Positions 7,904 through 13,867 of a DNA stretch of 18,426 bases are shown piece after piece. How positions within the stretch are numbered: the stretch's first letter is position 1; each line of letters starts with the position of its first letter. Made by a program: the position numbers and the translations under genes. Location: positions 1-18,426 of the forward strand of contig JACIWM010000019.1 in the NCBI GenBank assembly GCA_014360945.1, in the 5' to 3' direction. The notes beneath the pieces are model-generated. The model made no database searches. It saw only the letters and a list, made by a program, of their open reading frames with translations, and was not told the origin of the DNA. Source of the DNA: Candidatus Bipolaricaulota bacterium (GTDB lineage: Bacteria > Bipolaricaulota > Bipolaricaulia > Bipolaricaulales > Bipolaricaulaceae).

Positions 7904-8151
7904 TTTTTTAACAGAATTTTGTTTAGTAGGTTTCCGTTTTTGGATTCGTATGTTTTTATGTATATTTTGATGGCGTTACGTGATATTTCGCTTTTTGATT
8001 TGGATTCTAGGTAGCTTATGATTTCAAGTTTGCAGGCCGTTCTTGCGTCAATGTATACTTTTTGTGTGTATATTTTATTTCTGTTGTATATTGTGTCAAG
8101 CTTTTTAAGCATCTCATATATTCTATTTAATTCAGGTTTCCTCTTCGCCAT
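7900..8151 (-). CDS. Ribbon-helix-helix-like DNA-binding protein
   Basis: The ATG at 8151 is preceded by AGGTGA with 6-base spacing. The start lies inside the 3' end of the upstream gene (20-base overlap), which implies translational coupling. In the 83-residue protein, a strand (KVYIDARTACKLEI) is followed by helices with SKSEISRNAIKIYI, the typical second-helix pattern of CopG/Arc regulators. Upstream residues are basic. It could regulate its own operon or the repeated palindromes in this element, which is inference only. It is the last gene of the operon starting at 9548. Confidence 0.55.
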   Translation of the reverse strand: MAKRKPELNRIYEMLKKLDTIYNRNKIYTQKVYIDARTACKLEIISYLESKSKSEISRNAIKIYIKTYESKNGNLLNKILLKN

Positions 8152-8851
8152 CCTCACTCACCTGTGAAGAATTTGAAGTGTTAGGCGACGTTCTATACTG
8201 CGTTTTATACTGTGTTTTATAAACAGGGTAATAGACTGGCTGATAGTCTACTTGGCCATCATCTACAACATCGATGAATATGCTCCCATTTTGGAGTGGA
8301 TGGATCCACATGTCCTGCTGTGGGTTGTTGAGGTTTATGCGGAGATCCAAACGCGTGGAATTTGTCGGGTCACCTTCTTTTTTGGTGTTGTTTGTCCAGG
8401 CTGTGATGGCTGACATGAATGGGCCCTGGGGTATGAGAACTAGAATCGTAAGTAGGCTGAGTAGTGTGACTGTTGCAAGTATTCTTTTTTCTCGTGCTTT
8501 ATTATCGCCGTGTTTCCATGATATGTGGTAATGTCGCCGATACACTGGCCAGAATAGTGGGCAACCTGTAGGGGTTAAAGTGTCTAATATGATATGTGAC
8601 ATTGTCCCGGCGATTAAGGCCGCGCCCACTGTTATATCAAAGAATAAGTATGCAAGAATGCACGGTATTATGGTGAATATGTTGTGTAGTTGTCTTTTAT
8701 GTTCTTCGTAGATTGCTTTTTCTGCAAAGTCGATCAAAAGGCTTGAAATGACTGTGATTATGAAAAACCGTATTGTAAGATCGGCGTTGAATAGGCAGCC
8801 TATCACCACACCCATAACAATTGCAAAAATGGCATGTGTGTACCATTTCAA
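8132..8851 (-). CDS. YdjM/DUF457-type membrane metal-dependent hydrolase
   Basis: The start is TTG. The extended ribosome-binding site GTGATC lies 4 bases upstream and contains the stop of the preceding small gene. N-terminal KWYTHAIFAIVMG, internal HNIFTIIP and SHIILDTLTPTGCPLFWP are the histidine/aspartate motifs of the YdjM (LexA-binding, inner-membrane-associated) family. Four to five membrane helices occupy residues 1-160. An unusual hydrophilic C-terminal extension of about 80 residues follows, with NNTKKEGDPTNSTRLDLRI and repeated YKTQYKTQYRT. The family's reaction is unknown. Coupled genes on both sides suggest a membrane complex. Confidence 0.75.
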   Translation of the reverse strand: MKWYTHAIFAIVMGVVIGCLFNADLTIRFFIITVISSLLIDFAEKAIYEEHKRQLHNIFTIIPCILAYLFFDITVGAALIAGTMSHIILDTLTPTGCPLFWPVYRRHYHISWKHGDNKAREKRILATVTLLSLLTILVLIPQGPFMSAITAWTNNTKKEGDPTNSTRLDLRINLNNPQQDMWIHPLQNGSIFIDVVDDGQVDYQPVYYPVYKTQYKTQYRTSPNTSNSSQVSEDGEEET

Positions 8852-8857
8852 CTTGGA

Positions 8858-8962
8858 TCACGTTTTGTAAGTTGCTGCATAAAACCAGAAGCTGTACCAT
8901 ATTATTCCAAGGCATATCATGAGCACAGCGTGTAATAGAAATAGGTATGTTATTCCTGTCAT
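8858..8962 (-). CDS. 34-residue single-pass membrane peptide
   Basis: This short frame (M T G I T Y L F L L H A V L M I C L G I, then IWYSFWFYAATYKT) begins 4 bases after the stop of the gene at 8967 and ends 6 bases before the start of the gene at 8851. The preceding stop lies in AAGTGA, which acts as a weak ribosome-binding site. The product is almost entirely one membrane helix ending in aromatic residues. The exact fit between coupled genes argues that it is translated. A role as a small subunit of the membrane proteins encoded around it is inference. Confidence 0.6.
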   Translation of the reverse strand: MTGITYLFLLHAVLMICLGIIWYSFWFYAATYKT

Positions 8963-8966
8963 TTTT

Positions 8967-9548
8967 TCACTTTGCGATCCATAGTAGTGTTCTGGCGATT
9001 ATGGTTCCAAACCATACCGATGCGAGAATAATATATGCTACTAGGCCTGACAGGCTCATCGCTATTTTCAAGTATAATAGAAATGCAAGCGTTCCTACAA
9101 AGATTATCATTGGGATTTTGATGTCTATGATTTCGTCTTCTGGGTCGCTGAGTATCACCATATTCCTTAGTAGTCTGGTGTGGTATTTTTCTGTTCTTCC
9201 TCGTATGCTGCAGAGTAGTTGTATGTTGTTTATGATATCGAGGAAGATTCGCATTGTACTCTTGGACATTTCTTGTAAGTCGTTGAAGACTATTAGCACT
9301 TTTCTGTCATTTGTTTTCTTTTTTATTTCTTCTATGATTTCGTTTGTGGTATATTTTTTGTATATTGTGTTTCTTGCTGTTTTTGTCAGTTTTGAGAGTA
9401 TTTCTGATGCTACTTCTTTTGCTGGGTTTATATGTTTTAGGAATATTTTTTTGTGGCCTGTTTCCAGGCCCAGGTAATCTTTTATGTTTTTGTATCGGAC
9501 TGCAACATGTTCGCCGTCCTGTATGTGCAAAAGTATTTTCTTTTTCAA
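8967..9548 (-). CDS. Two-helix membrane protein with a Walker-B-like segment
   Basis: I chose the TTG at 9548, with GGAGGTGG 6 bases upstream; the longer frame begins inside that site. The product is 193 residues. Residues 1-75 are basic and mixed. Residues 84-94 (VLIVFNDLQEM) look like an AAA+/P-loop Walker B strand with the following helix, but there is no Walker A motif, so ATP hydrolysis is unlikely. Two membrane helices end the protein (about 146-161 and 168-190). No family is recognised. It is the first gene of a four-gene operon and carries the GGGCCC promoter block also found before the two surface-protein genes. Confidence 0.65.
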   Translation of the reverse strand: MKKKILLHIQDGEHVAVRYKNIKDYLGLETGHKKIFLKHINPAKEVASEILSKLTKTARNTIYKKYTTNEIIEEIKKKTNDRKVLIVFNDLQEMSKSTMRIFLDIINNIQLLCSIRGRTEKYHTRLLRNMVILSDPEDEIIDIKIPMIIFVGTLAFLLYLKIAMSLSGLVAYIILASVWFGTIIARTLLWIAK

Positions 9549-9571
9549 AATGTGCCACCTCCGCACAAAGA

Positions 9572-9619
9572 CTAAAAATAATACTATTTTATAATTTTAT
9601 ATTAAAATATTTTGGGCCC
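9572..9619 (-). promoter_or_regulatory. Shared GGGCCC promoter block, copy 3
   Basis: On the minus strand, GGGCCCAAAATATTTTAATA is followed by an AT-rich TATA region and AATAGTATTATT, ending about 15 bases before the ribosome-binding site of the gene at 9548. GGGCCC (9614-9619) and AATAGTATTAT are shared with the blocks at 4900-4935 and 5390-5426, although the strand of the latter motif differs. Confidence 0.5.
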
Positions 9620-9939
9620 TAAAAATTAGAACTGGTATTACGGGTATTACTTTGGGGTGGGTGGTTTTAGGGTGACATTGGTTTTGACACCTTATGACAC
9701 CGGTAAAATTAGCCTGCCTTAAAACGCGAATCATTAACCGTGATAGGGTGATTTTTTCTTCTTTTTTGTCACTTCTGCTTTAAACATTCACATTGACGCG
9801 ATAAAGTATTCTGCGACCTTTTTGACTGGTGTCAATTTTCAAGTCTCACCAATATATATAATATTTTTTCACCACTAGTGCTTCCTTTCTTATTTCATAC
9901 CCCTCACAGTCTGTGTGTATTAATACTATCTCCCTTTCG

Positions 9940-9960
9940 GGTAGGCGGGCAGGGTGGGGC
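9940..9960. repeat. G-run element without hairpin
   Basis: GGGTAGGCGGGCAGGGTGGG, ending one G later, matches the G-run part of copies 1-4. Even the flanking ACTAT upstream and GGT-TAT downstream resemble copy 1, but the GC-rich stem is missing. Confidence 0.65.
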
Positions 9961-9980
9961 GGTGTATCTTTCTCAAAGAA

Positions 9981-10021
9981 TCTTATGTAACAAAATCATG
10001 AAAATATAATGTTACATAAGA
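9981..10021. repeat. 12-bp inverted repeat with TATA-like spacer, copy B
   Basis: The perfect arms TCTTATGTAACA (9981-9992) and TGTTACATAAGA (10010-10021) have a 17-base AT-rich spacer, the same spacing as copy A. Leftwards the spacer reads TTATATTTTC, a possible TATA box. Confidence 0.9.
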
Positions 10022-10043
10022 TAGTCCTATCCTAAAAAGAATC

Positions 10044-10101
10044 CCGCGCCCCGAAGCGTAAGCGAAGGGGCGCGGACTATTCATAGGGTGGGCGGGTTGG
10101 G
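10044..10101. repeat. Hairpin plus G-run element, copy 3
   Basis: The stem (10044-10052 / 10067-10075) is intact. The internal loop is GAA/GAA and the tetraloop GTAA. The G-runs are GGG-T-GGG-C-GGG-TT-GGG (10086-10101), spaced differently from copies 1 and 2 but still four runs. Leftwards the hairpin is followed by ATTCTTTTTAGG. Confidence 0.85.
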
Positions 10102-10177
10102 TGGCCGTGTTCCATGAAAGGGGGAGAGACACCATCAGGGCCTGTTCCAGGAAATGGAAAAATATTATAGCATCATG

Positions 10178-10197
10178 GTAGGGGGGCCGGGGGGATG
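10178..10197. repeat. 20-base mirror repeat, G6-CC-G6
   Basis: GTA-GGGGGG-CC-GGGGGG-ATG reads the same backwards on one strand. It is a small relative of the mirror repeat at 12389 and lies about 100 bases after the stop of the leftward gene at 10294. Confidence 0.8.
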
Positions 10198-10293
10198 AAA
10201 TCTCCCTATTTGAGACATGTGAAAGGAGAGCAGAGCGAGTGGGGGTGGCCCGGCCTTCCTCTTGGTAAAAAAAGAGTAAAAAAGAAGCTTTAA

Positions 10294-10485
10294 TCACACT
10301 TTTTTTATTAATATTCTGTCATTGTCAATGAGTACCTTGAATCGGATTTCTTTTTCGTTTTCTGTGTCGATTGCTGATCCGTAGATCCATTCTTCGTCGA
10401 ACAATGGCCAAAGGTTTATGTGTTCGATATAGTCAGGGTGTGTTTTCTGTATTCGTGCTAGTTCTTTTCTGATTTTTTCTTCCAT
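10294..10485 (-). CDS. Small hypothetical protein
   Basis: The ATG at 10485 is preferred because GGGGAT lies just upstream; an in-frame ATG at 10503 lacks a site. The 63-residue product is helical at first (EEKIRKELARIQKTHPDYI), then has short strands (EKEIRFKVLIDNDRILIKKV). No family is recognised. It follows the gene at 10524 with a short gap holding a G5/C5 hairpin, so it may be transcribed by readthrough or separately. Confidence 0.5.
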   Translation of the reverse strand: MEEKIRKELARIQKTHPDYIEHINLWPLFDEEWIYGSAIDTENEKEIRFKVLIDNDRILIKKV

Positions 10486-10515
10486 TATATCCCCATTTTT
10501 CATGATTAAAAGTGT

Positions 10516-10533
10516 GGGGGGTTTTAGACCCCC
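10516..10533 (-). terminator. G5/C5 hairpin overlapping the stop of the gene at 10524
   Basis: GGGGG (10517-10521) pairs with CCCCC (10529-10533) around a 7-base loop containing the TAA stop. Leftwards, CACTTTTAATC follows. It may weaken transcription between the two small genes. Confidence 0.45.
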
Positions 10534-10784
10534 ATTGTTGCTTCTTCAAGTCTCCAGAGCGCCCATTTAGTCATGTACTTGTCTTTAATTTTCTTTCCTA
10601 TTTTCACCATTCTTCTTAGAGCTGCTATATTTTTGGAATATATGTGTGCTCTTTGGTAGTAGTCGAGTGCTATGTGTGGGTCGGTAGGTTCGAAAAACCT
10701 GCCTATCGCATAAAGTCGGTTTGATTCGAGGGCTTTTAGACCGTTTTCCGCCATTTCAGGTTCGATTCCAAACATTTCAAACAT
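10524..10784 (-). CDS. Small helical (TPR-like) hypothetical protein
   Basis: I chose the ATG at 10784, with GGAGGTGA five bases upstream. The 86-residue product is all helix. ESNRLYAIGRFFEPTDPHIALDYYQRAHIYS resembles a pair of tetratricopeptide helices (A/G-x3-F, P-x-x-A-L-x-Y-Y), and the rest is a basic helix. No known function. Its leader (TCGCGGAGGTGACGCAAA) is repeated as an orphan at 12274-12291. Confidence 0.6.
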   Translation of the reverse strand: MFEMFGIEPEMAENGLKALESNRLYAIGRFFEPTDPHIALDYYQRAHIYSKNIAALRRMVKIGKKIKDKYMTKWALWRLEEATMGV

Positions 10785-10831
10785 TTGCGTCACCTCCGCG
10801 ATATGTGGGTAATGGGGTAGTACCATATACC

Positions 10832-10864
10832 CACTACTATATAGTATATAGTACCCTATATATA
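10832..10864 (-). promoter_or_regulatory. TATA-rich promoter with palindromic TACTATATAGTA
   Basis: TACTATATAGTA (10835-10846) is a perfect palindrome, and TATATAGG lies just upstream on the minus strand. The distance to the ribosome-binding site suits the promoter of the gene at 10784. The palindrome could be an operator. Confidence 0.5.
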
Positions 10865-10992
10865 CTTTTCGGTTCTTGGGGGCCGTGCCAGGCCCATTAG
10901 AAAAAAGATCCCCTCGCAGGTGGTTGGCCGCGTTTTACGTAGCTATCCTTTCCCCTTTTGTTGTTGTTTTTTTGGGGGCGAGGTTTTAGGAG

Positions 10993-11008
10993 GGGGGCGA
11001 AAGCCCCC
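10993..11008. other. GGGGGC-GAAA-GCCCCC hairpin
   Basis: This is a six-bp GC stem with a GAAA tetraloop, between divergent promoters. It is probably a terminator or insulating structure. On the plus strand it lies just upstream of the TATA box of the gene at 11084. Confidence 0.6.
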
Positions 11009-11021
11009 TCTCCCAAGGATA

Positions 11022-11031
11022 ATTATATATA
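11022..11031 (+). promoter_or_regulatory. TATA box for the gene at 11084
   Basis: ATTATATATA is followed by AGGG, about 60 bases before the GTG start. Transcription would begin near 11052. Confidence 0.5.
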
Positions 11032-11083
11032 GGGTGTAGCCCATAATGGTGTATATCCATAAGTGTATAGTGGGGTGGTATTT

Positions 11084-11248
11084 GTGGATAAAATAGAAAG
11101 ACTAAAAAAGGAGATAAGAGAGCTCGAGGAAGATTTGGAAAAAGTGAAAACCACAGCAGTGAAAAACGTGATTAAAAACATGATTATCAGAAAACAGGAA
11201 GCCCTAAGAAGGGCTATTGCCTTAAAAAAACTCGAACAAGGCAAATAA
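11084..11248 (+). CDS. 54-residue coiled-coil protein
   Basis: I chose the GTG at 11084 because GGGGTGG lies 5 bases upstream. The product is one long charged helix with heptad pattern (IERLKKEIRELEEDLEKVK) followed by basic IRKQEALRRAIALKKLEQ. No family is recognised. It is one of few rightward genes in the central element and ends just before hairpin copy 4. It may be a small dimeric accessory protein. Confidence 0.55.
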   Translation: MDKIERLKKEIRELEEDLEKVKTTAVKNVIKNMIIRKQEALRRAIALKKLEQGK

Positions 11249-11273
11249 ATCTTTTCCCAGAAAATAATAATTC

Positions 11274-11327
11274 CCGCGCCCGGAGCGAAAGCGGAGGGCG
11301 CGGCTAATCATAGGGTGGGTGGGCGGG
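11274..11327. repeat. Hairpin plus G-run element, copy 4
   Basis: The stem is one pair shorter on each arm (CCGCGCCC / GGGCGCGG, 11274-11281 / 11296-11303), a paired change that keeps the helix. The internal loop is GGA/GGA and the tetraloop GAAA. The G-runs are GGGTGGGTGGGCGGG (11313-11327), ending 5 bases from the TAA stop of the DUF6788 gene. Confidence 0.85.
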
Positions 11328-11332
11328 TTGGC

Positions 11333-11689
11333 TTATTGTTGTAGCACCGAAGGGGCCTGACCCCCTTTTCTATTTTTTGCTTCCTTTGGGAGTTCCTTGC
11401 CAACATAAAAGCTTTTGAGTTTACCGCCCACTCGCTTATAACCATACCAGTATGGGCCATGCGGACACTTTTGACAATTGGGTTTCCCACATTTCACCCT
11501 TTCAAGCTGGTAGGTGACTTTCCCGGCCATTTCCACTTTTAATATTTCCCGGCCGGCCCTCACCACAGGACCGGGAGCCTTCTCCTGCTCTAGTTCCTGG
11601 ATTCTTTTTTCAATGTATCTTTTCATTTCTTCAAGTTTCTTTATACTTTTTTGCCGGTCCACGATATCCCTGAAAGTCTTGATGACCAT
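11333..11689 (-). CDS. DUF6788-like protein
   Basis: The ATG at 11689 is used. Its ribosome-binding site GGTAGGTGA contains the stop of the ERF gene, so the two are coupled. The 118-residue product has an N-terminal coiled coil (about 12-37) and a C-terminal module with Cys67, Cys72 and Cys75, then HGPYWYGYKRVGGKLKSFYV. That is the DUF6788 signature (KCGKPxCxC...GPYWY...GK...YVG). The cysteines may bind metal. The function is unknown. These proteins occur mainly on archaeal viruses and plasmids, often near replication or recombination genes, as here. Confidence 0.7.
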   Translation of the reverse strand: MVIKTFRDIVDRQKSIKKLEEMKRYIEKRIQELEQEKAPGPVVRAGREILKVEMAGKVTYQLERVKCGKPNCQKCPHGPYWYGYKRVGGKLKSFYVGKELPKEAKNRKGGQAPSVLQQ

Positions 11690-11695
11690 CCATGG

Positions 11696-12124
11696 TCACC
11701 TACCAGGTTTGGGTGGTCTTGATGCGAGGTTGGCGTCGTCGTCTTCGCTTGCGATGCCAAGTAGGGCGAGGATTTGGTATCTGCGGGCGTATGTTATCGC
11801 TGATCCTATAGCCTGTGGTGTGGGCTTCCCCTTCTCTTTATGCCTGGCCTCAGGTTTCATGTAAAGCGGACTTGTACTTAACGACTCCCCACTCTCATGT
11901 ATGAGATGCGTCCTTACACAGACAGCACCATCCTTCGTAGAACCAACATCCTGGTAAAGTACAAGACCATTTTTTGCCAATAGTGGCCTTACAAGGTTTA
12001 AGATGTCGGGTAATGGAGCGTATTTGCTACGGTAGTAAGGGTTTATTTCTGTATTTTTAGGATTTTCTATTTCTTTCTGCACTTCAAGGAGTGCCTTGAC
12101 AAGGTTTTTCTTATTTTCTTCCAA
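11696..12124 (-). CDS. ERF-family single-strand annealing protein
   Basis: The start is TTG, with GGAGGTGA 6 bases upstream. The 142-residue product matches the ERF core along its length: NPYYRSKYAPLPDILN (28-43), PLLAKNGLVLYQDV, the THLIHESGESLST strand pair, and PQAIGSAITYARRYQILALLGI (103-124), followed by DDDAN. ERF proteins bind single-stranded DNA and anneal complementary strands in phage recombination. This is a typical viral or plasmid gene, rare on archaeal chromosomes. It has the family's short core length and no long C-terminal tail. Inverted repeat C brackets its TATA box. Confidence 0.9.
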   Translation of the reverse strand: MEENKKNLVKALLEVQKEIENPKNTEINPYYRSKYAPLPDILNLVRPLLAKNGLVLYQDVGSTKDGAVCVRTHLIHESGESLSTSPLYMKPEARHKEKGKPTPQAIGSAITYARRYQILALLGIASEDDDANLASRPPKPGR

Positions 12125-12154
12125 TTTGTGTCACCTCCGCCTGTCTACACAATA

Positions 12155-12194
12155 TCTTATGTAACACATACTATATATACTTTGTTACATAAGA
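12155..12194. repeat. 12-bp inverted repeat bracketing the ERF TATA box, copy C
   Basis: The perfect arms (12155-12166 and 12183-12194) enclose 16 bases that read GTATATATAGTATG on the minus strand. With a TATA box at about 12169-12179, transcription would start near 12149, giving a leader of about 25 bases before the TTG. A protein bound to both arms would block this promoter. Confidence 0.85.
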
Positions 12195-12200
12195 CACTTG

Positions 12201-12244
12201 GAAAAAAAAGAAAAACTCACCCCCGAAAAAAATAGTGGGGGGAG
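12201..12244 (-). terminator. Hairpin plus T-tract, leftward terminator after cdc6
   Basis: On the minus strand, CTCCCCCC pairs imperfectly with GGGGGTGAG, followed by TTTTTCTTTTTTTT (12202-12215). This is the best conventional terminator in the window. It would stop transcription from cdc6 before the ERF promoter. Confidence 0.65.
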
Positions 12245-12317
12245 AAGAGAAAGTTCCCCATTTTTGCATCGCTTCGCGGAGGTGACGCAAAAACACGATA
12301 CACTTTTCCCTTCTCCC
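12240..12317. other. 78-base nested hairpin containing an orphan ribosome-binding site
   Basis: The outer stem is 12240-12253 with 12304-12317 (one mismatch, one G-T). The inner stem TTTTTGCATCGC (12261-12272) pairs with GTGACGCAAAAA (12282-12293), with one mismatch and one G-T. The loop and right inner arm contain TCGCGGAGGTGACGCAAA, identical to the leader of the gene at 10784, but no start codon follows. No gene is attached on either strand. Confidence 0.6.
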
Positions 12318-12388
12318 AAATCATATCTTAGTCTCCCATCCCCTATATAAATTTAGGACCCCCCAGCGGGGATGAAAAAAAGAATATG

Positions 12389-12445
12389 GGGGGAAAAGAA
12401 GAGAGGGGAGGGGGGCCCGGGGGGAGGGGAGAGAAGAAAAGGGGG
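12389..12445. repeat. Perfect 57-base polypurine mirror repeat
   Basis: Two 27-base purine arms (12389-12415 and 12419-12445) are exact mirror images around CCC (12416-12418). Reading outward from the centre, both are G6-A-G4-A-G-A-G-AA-G-AAAA-G5. Homopurine mirror repeats are the classical sequence of intramolecular triplex (H-DNA), and the G-runs could also form a quadruplex. It starts 6 bases after the cdc6 stop, with the purine strand as cdc6 template. Confidence 0.95.
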
Positions 12446-12451
12446 AGAAGA

Positions 12452-13540
12452 CTACAAGGATCGGCGAATAGCCTCCAGCATAACATCATCATCTATGGTC
12501 GACGATGGTGTTACAAGCCATCTAACACCCTTCCCTCTGCCACGGCCGATGATCTCAATTTCCACAAGGCCATACAGTTCAAGCTCCCTAAGTAATTGCG
12601 ATAATCTTCTTTGTGTGAGGCTGTTAATCCCATATTGTCTTGCAAGCTTATTATAGGCCCGGTATATTCGCGTTGGAGTCTTTTCATTGGATGTTAGAAC
12701 GGCATATAACAGTAATTTTTGGTTTTCTCTTAGCTCTGCTATGCTCCTCCGTATAAACTCGACTTCGACTTCATCCTGTGCATATCTTACATTTTCTTCT
12801 GTGATTTTGTCCTGTTTGTTTCGTATTGCTATGTCCGCTGCGAAGCCGAGGAGATCCAGGGCGTATCTTGCATCACCATTTCTCTGAGCCGCTAATGCTG
12901 CGCATAATTCTATAACTCCATCCTCGAGCACTCCAGGATTGAATGCCTTTTCCGCCCTGTACGACAATATTTCTATTAATTGTGTTGCATTGTATGGTGG
13001 GAAGTTAATTTTTCTTGGCTTAAACGATGAAAGAACTCTGGGGTCATCGATCATGTCCATAACCGTGAGTCTGTTGGAAAGTGCTATGATACAAACGTTT
13101 GGCTCTCTCGAGAGGTGATAGAGTAGCCTGTCACCGTCTTTTCCCAACATCTTGTCGACTTCGTCAAGTACAAATATTGCTTTTCTATCTTGCACTTTTT
13201 CGCGTATTTTGTCTAATACGTCCATGAATCCGAAACCACGCCTTGGAGTGTCCGCTATACTAGTAGCAACCTGATATGCTGTTCCCTCAGCCGTCACATA
13301 CTTGATTAAGGCCTTTGTATGCTTTTTAAGCTCAGCTATCACATACTTTGTTGTGACAGTTTTTCCTGAACCTGTAGGGCCCACTATTAATAAATGTGGG
13401 GGTGTGGCCCCGTCGAGTATATAGCCAAGGTACTGGCTTATGATTTCAACTTCTTCTTTTCGATCTTGCAGGTTGTCAGGTACAAAGAGGGGGCTGAGGA
13501 CGTCCCTGTTTTTAAAGAGCTTGGGTCTTTTTTCAAACAT
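12452..13540 (-). CDS. cdc6: Orc1/Cdc6 replication initiator
   Basis: The start is ATG with GGAGGTGA four bases upstream. The 362-residue AAA+ protein carries Walker A GPTGSGKT (54-61), Walker B AIFVLDEVD (121-129), sensor 1 ALSN (153-156), and the sensor 2 region RNGDARYALDLL (220-231). A C-terminal winged helix (about 265-350) includes TPTRIYRAYNKLARQYG and RRLSQLLRELELYGLVEI. It is expected to bind the adjacent iterons, open the AT-rich segment and recruit MCM. Its length and domains are complete. Two iterons flank the gene's own TATA box, pointing to self-repression. It is distinct enough from a chromosomal copy to be element-specific, but I cannot rule out a chromosomal origin. Confidence 0.95.
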   Translation of the reverse strand: MFEKRPKLFKNRDVLSPLFVPDNLQDRKEEVEIISQYLGYILDGATPPHLLIVGPTGSGKTVTTKYVIAELKKHTKALIKYVTAEGTAYQVATSIADTPRRGFGFMDVLDKIREKVQDRKAIFVLDEVDKMLGKDGDRLLYHLSREPNVCIIALSNRLTVMDMIDDPRVLSSFKPRKINFPPYNATQLIEILSYRAEKAFNPGVLEDGVIELCAALAAQRNGDARYALDLLGFAADIAIRNKQDKITEENVRYAQDEVEVEFIRRSIAELRENQKLLLYAVLTSNEKTPTRIYRAYNKLARQYGINSLTQRRLSQLLRELELYGLVEIEIIGRGRGKGVRWLVTPSSTIDDDVMLEAIRRSL

Positions 13541-13601
13541 TTTGTCACCTCCGCGAAGGGGTTACAAACCGAAATATGTTCTCATGTTCTTCTGTTTTTT
13601 C

Positions 13602-13628
13602 CTCTTGTATATATGTTTCGATTTGAAA
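13602..13628 (-). promoter_or_regulatory. cdc6 promoter overlapped by an iteron
   Basis: The TATA-like CATATATACA on the minus strand (13606-13615) abuts the iteron at 13616-13628, where the BRE should be. Another iteron (13562-13574) lies in the leader. Binding of Cdc6 here would repress its own gene. Confidence 0.55.
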
Positions 13629-13867
13629 ACGAGTATTACTAGACACAGACACTAAATTTCGACTTGTAACGAGAATAAGCCCTGCACCAGGAGAAAATTT
13701 CGACTTGTAAAAACATCAACAAGATTTCGACTTGAACAACTTCTAAAACAAGACACAAAAAACAAACAAAAAAACAATAAAAAAACAAACAAAAAACAAA
13801 AAACCAATTTCACACTAAAATGACATAGTTAGGATATTATTTTTTGATTTAGAACTCGTAGAAGATA

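Larger units (their letters stand above)
9620..10293. other. 674-base intergenic region carrying repeats
   Basis: No gene is supported. It holds TGACACC twice (near 9687-9704) and its inverse GGTGTCA near 9829, a hairpin-less G-run copy (9940-9960), inverted repeat B, hairpin copy 3 and a small G-rich mirror repeat. A TATA-like AATATATATAATA lies near 9850. It may be a control region or carry a short RNA. Confidence 0.5.

Noticed and set aside
8947..9477. A long plus-strand frame of 176 codons
   Set aside because: It lies opposite the well-supported operon gene at 8967-9548 and has no start signal.
9983..10297. A 104-codon minus-strand open frame
   Set aside because: It covers inverted repeat B, hairpin copy 3 and the small mirror repeat, so its openness comes from base composition.
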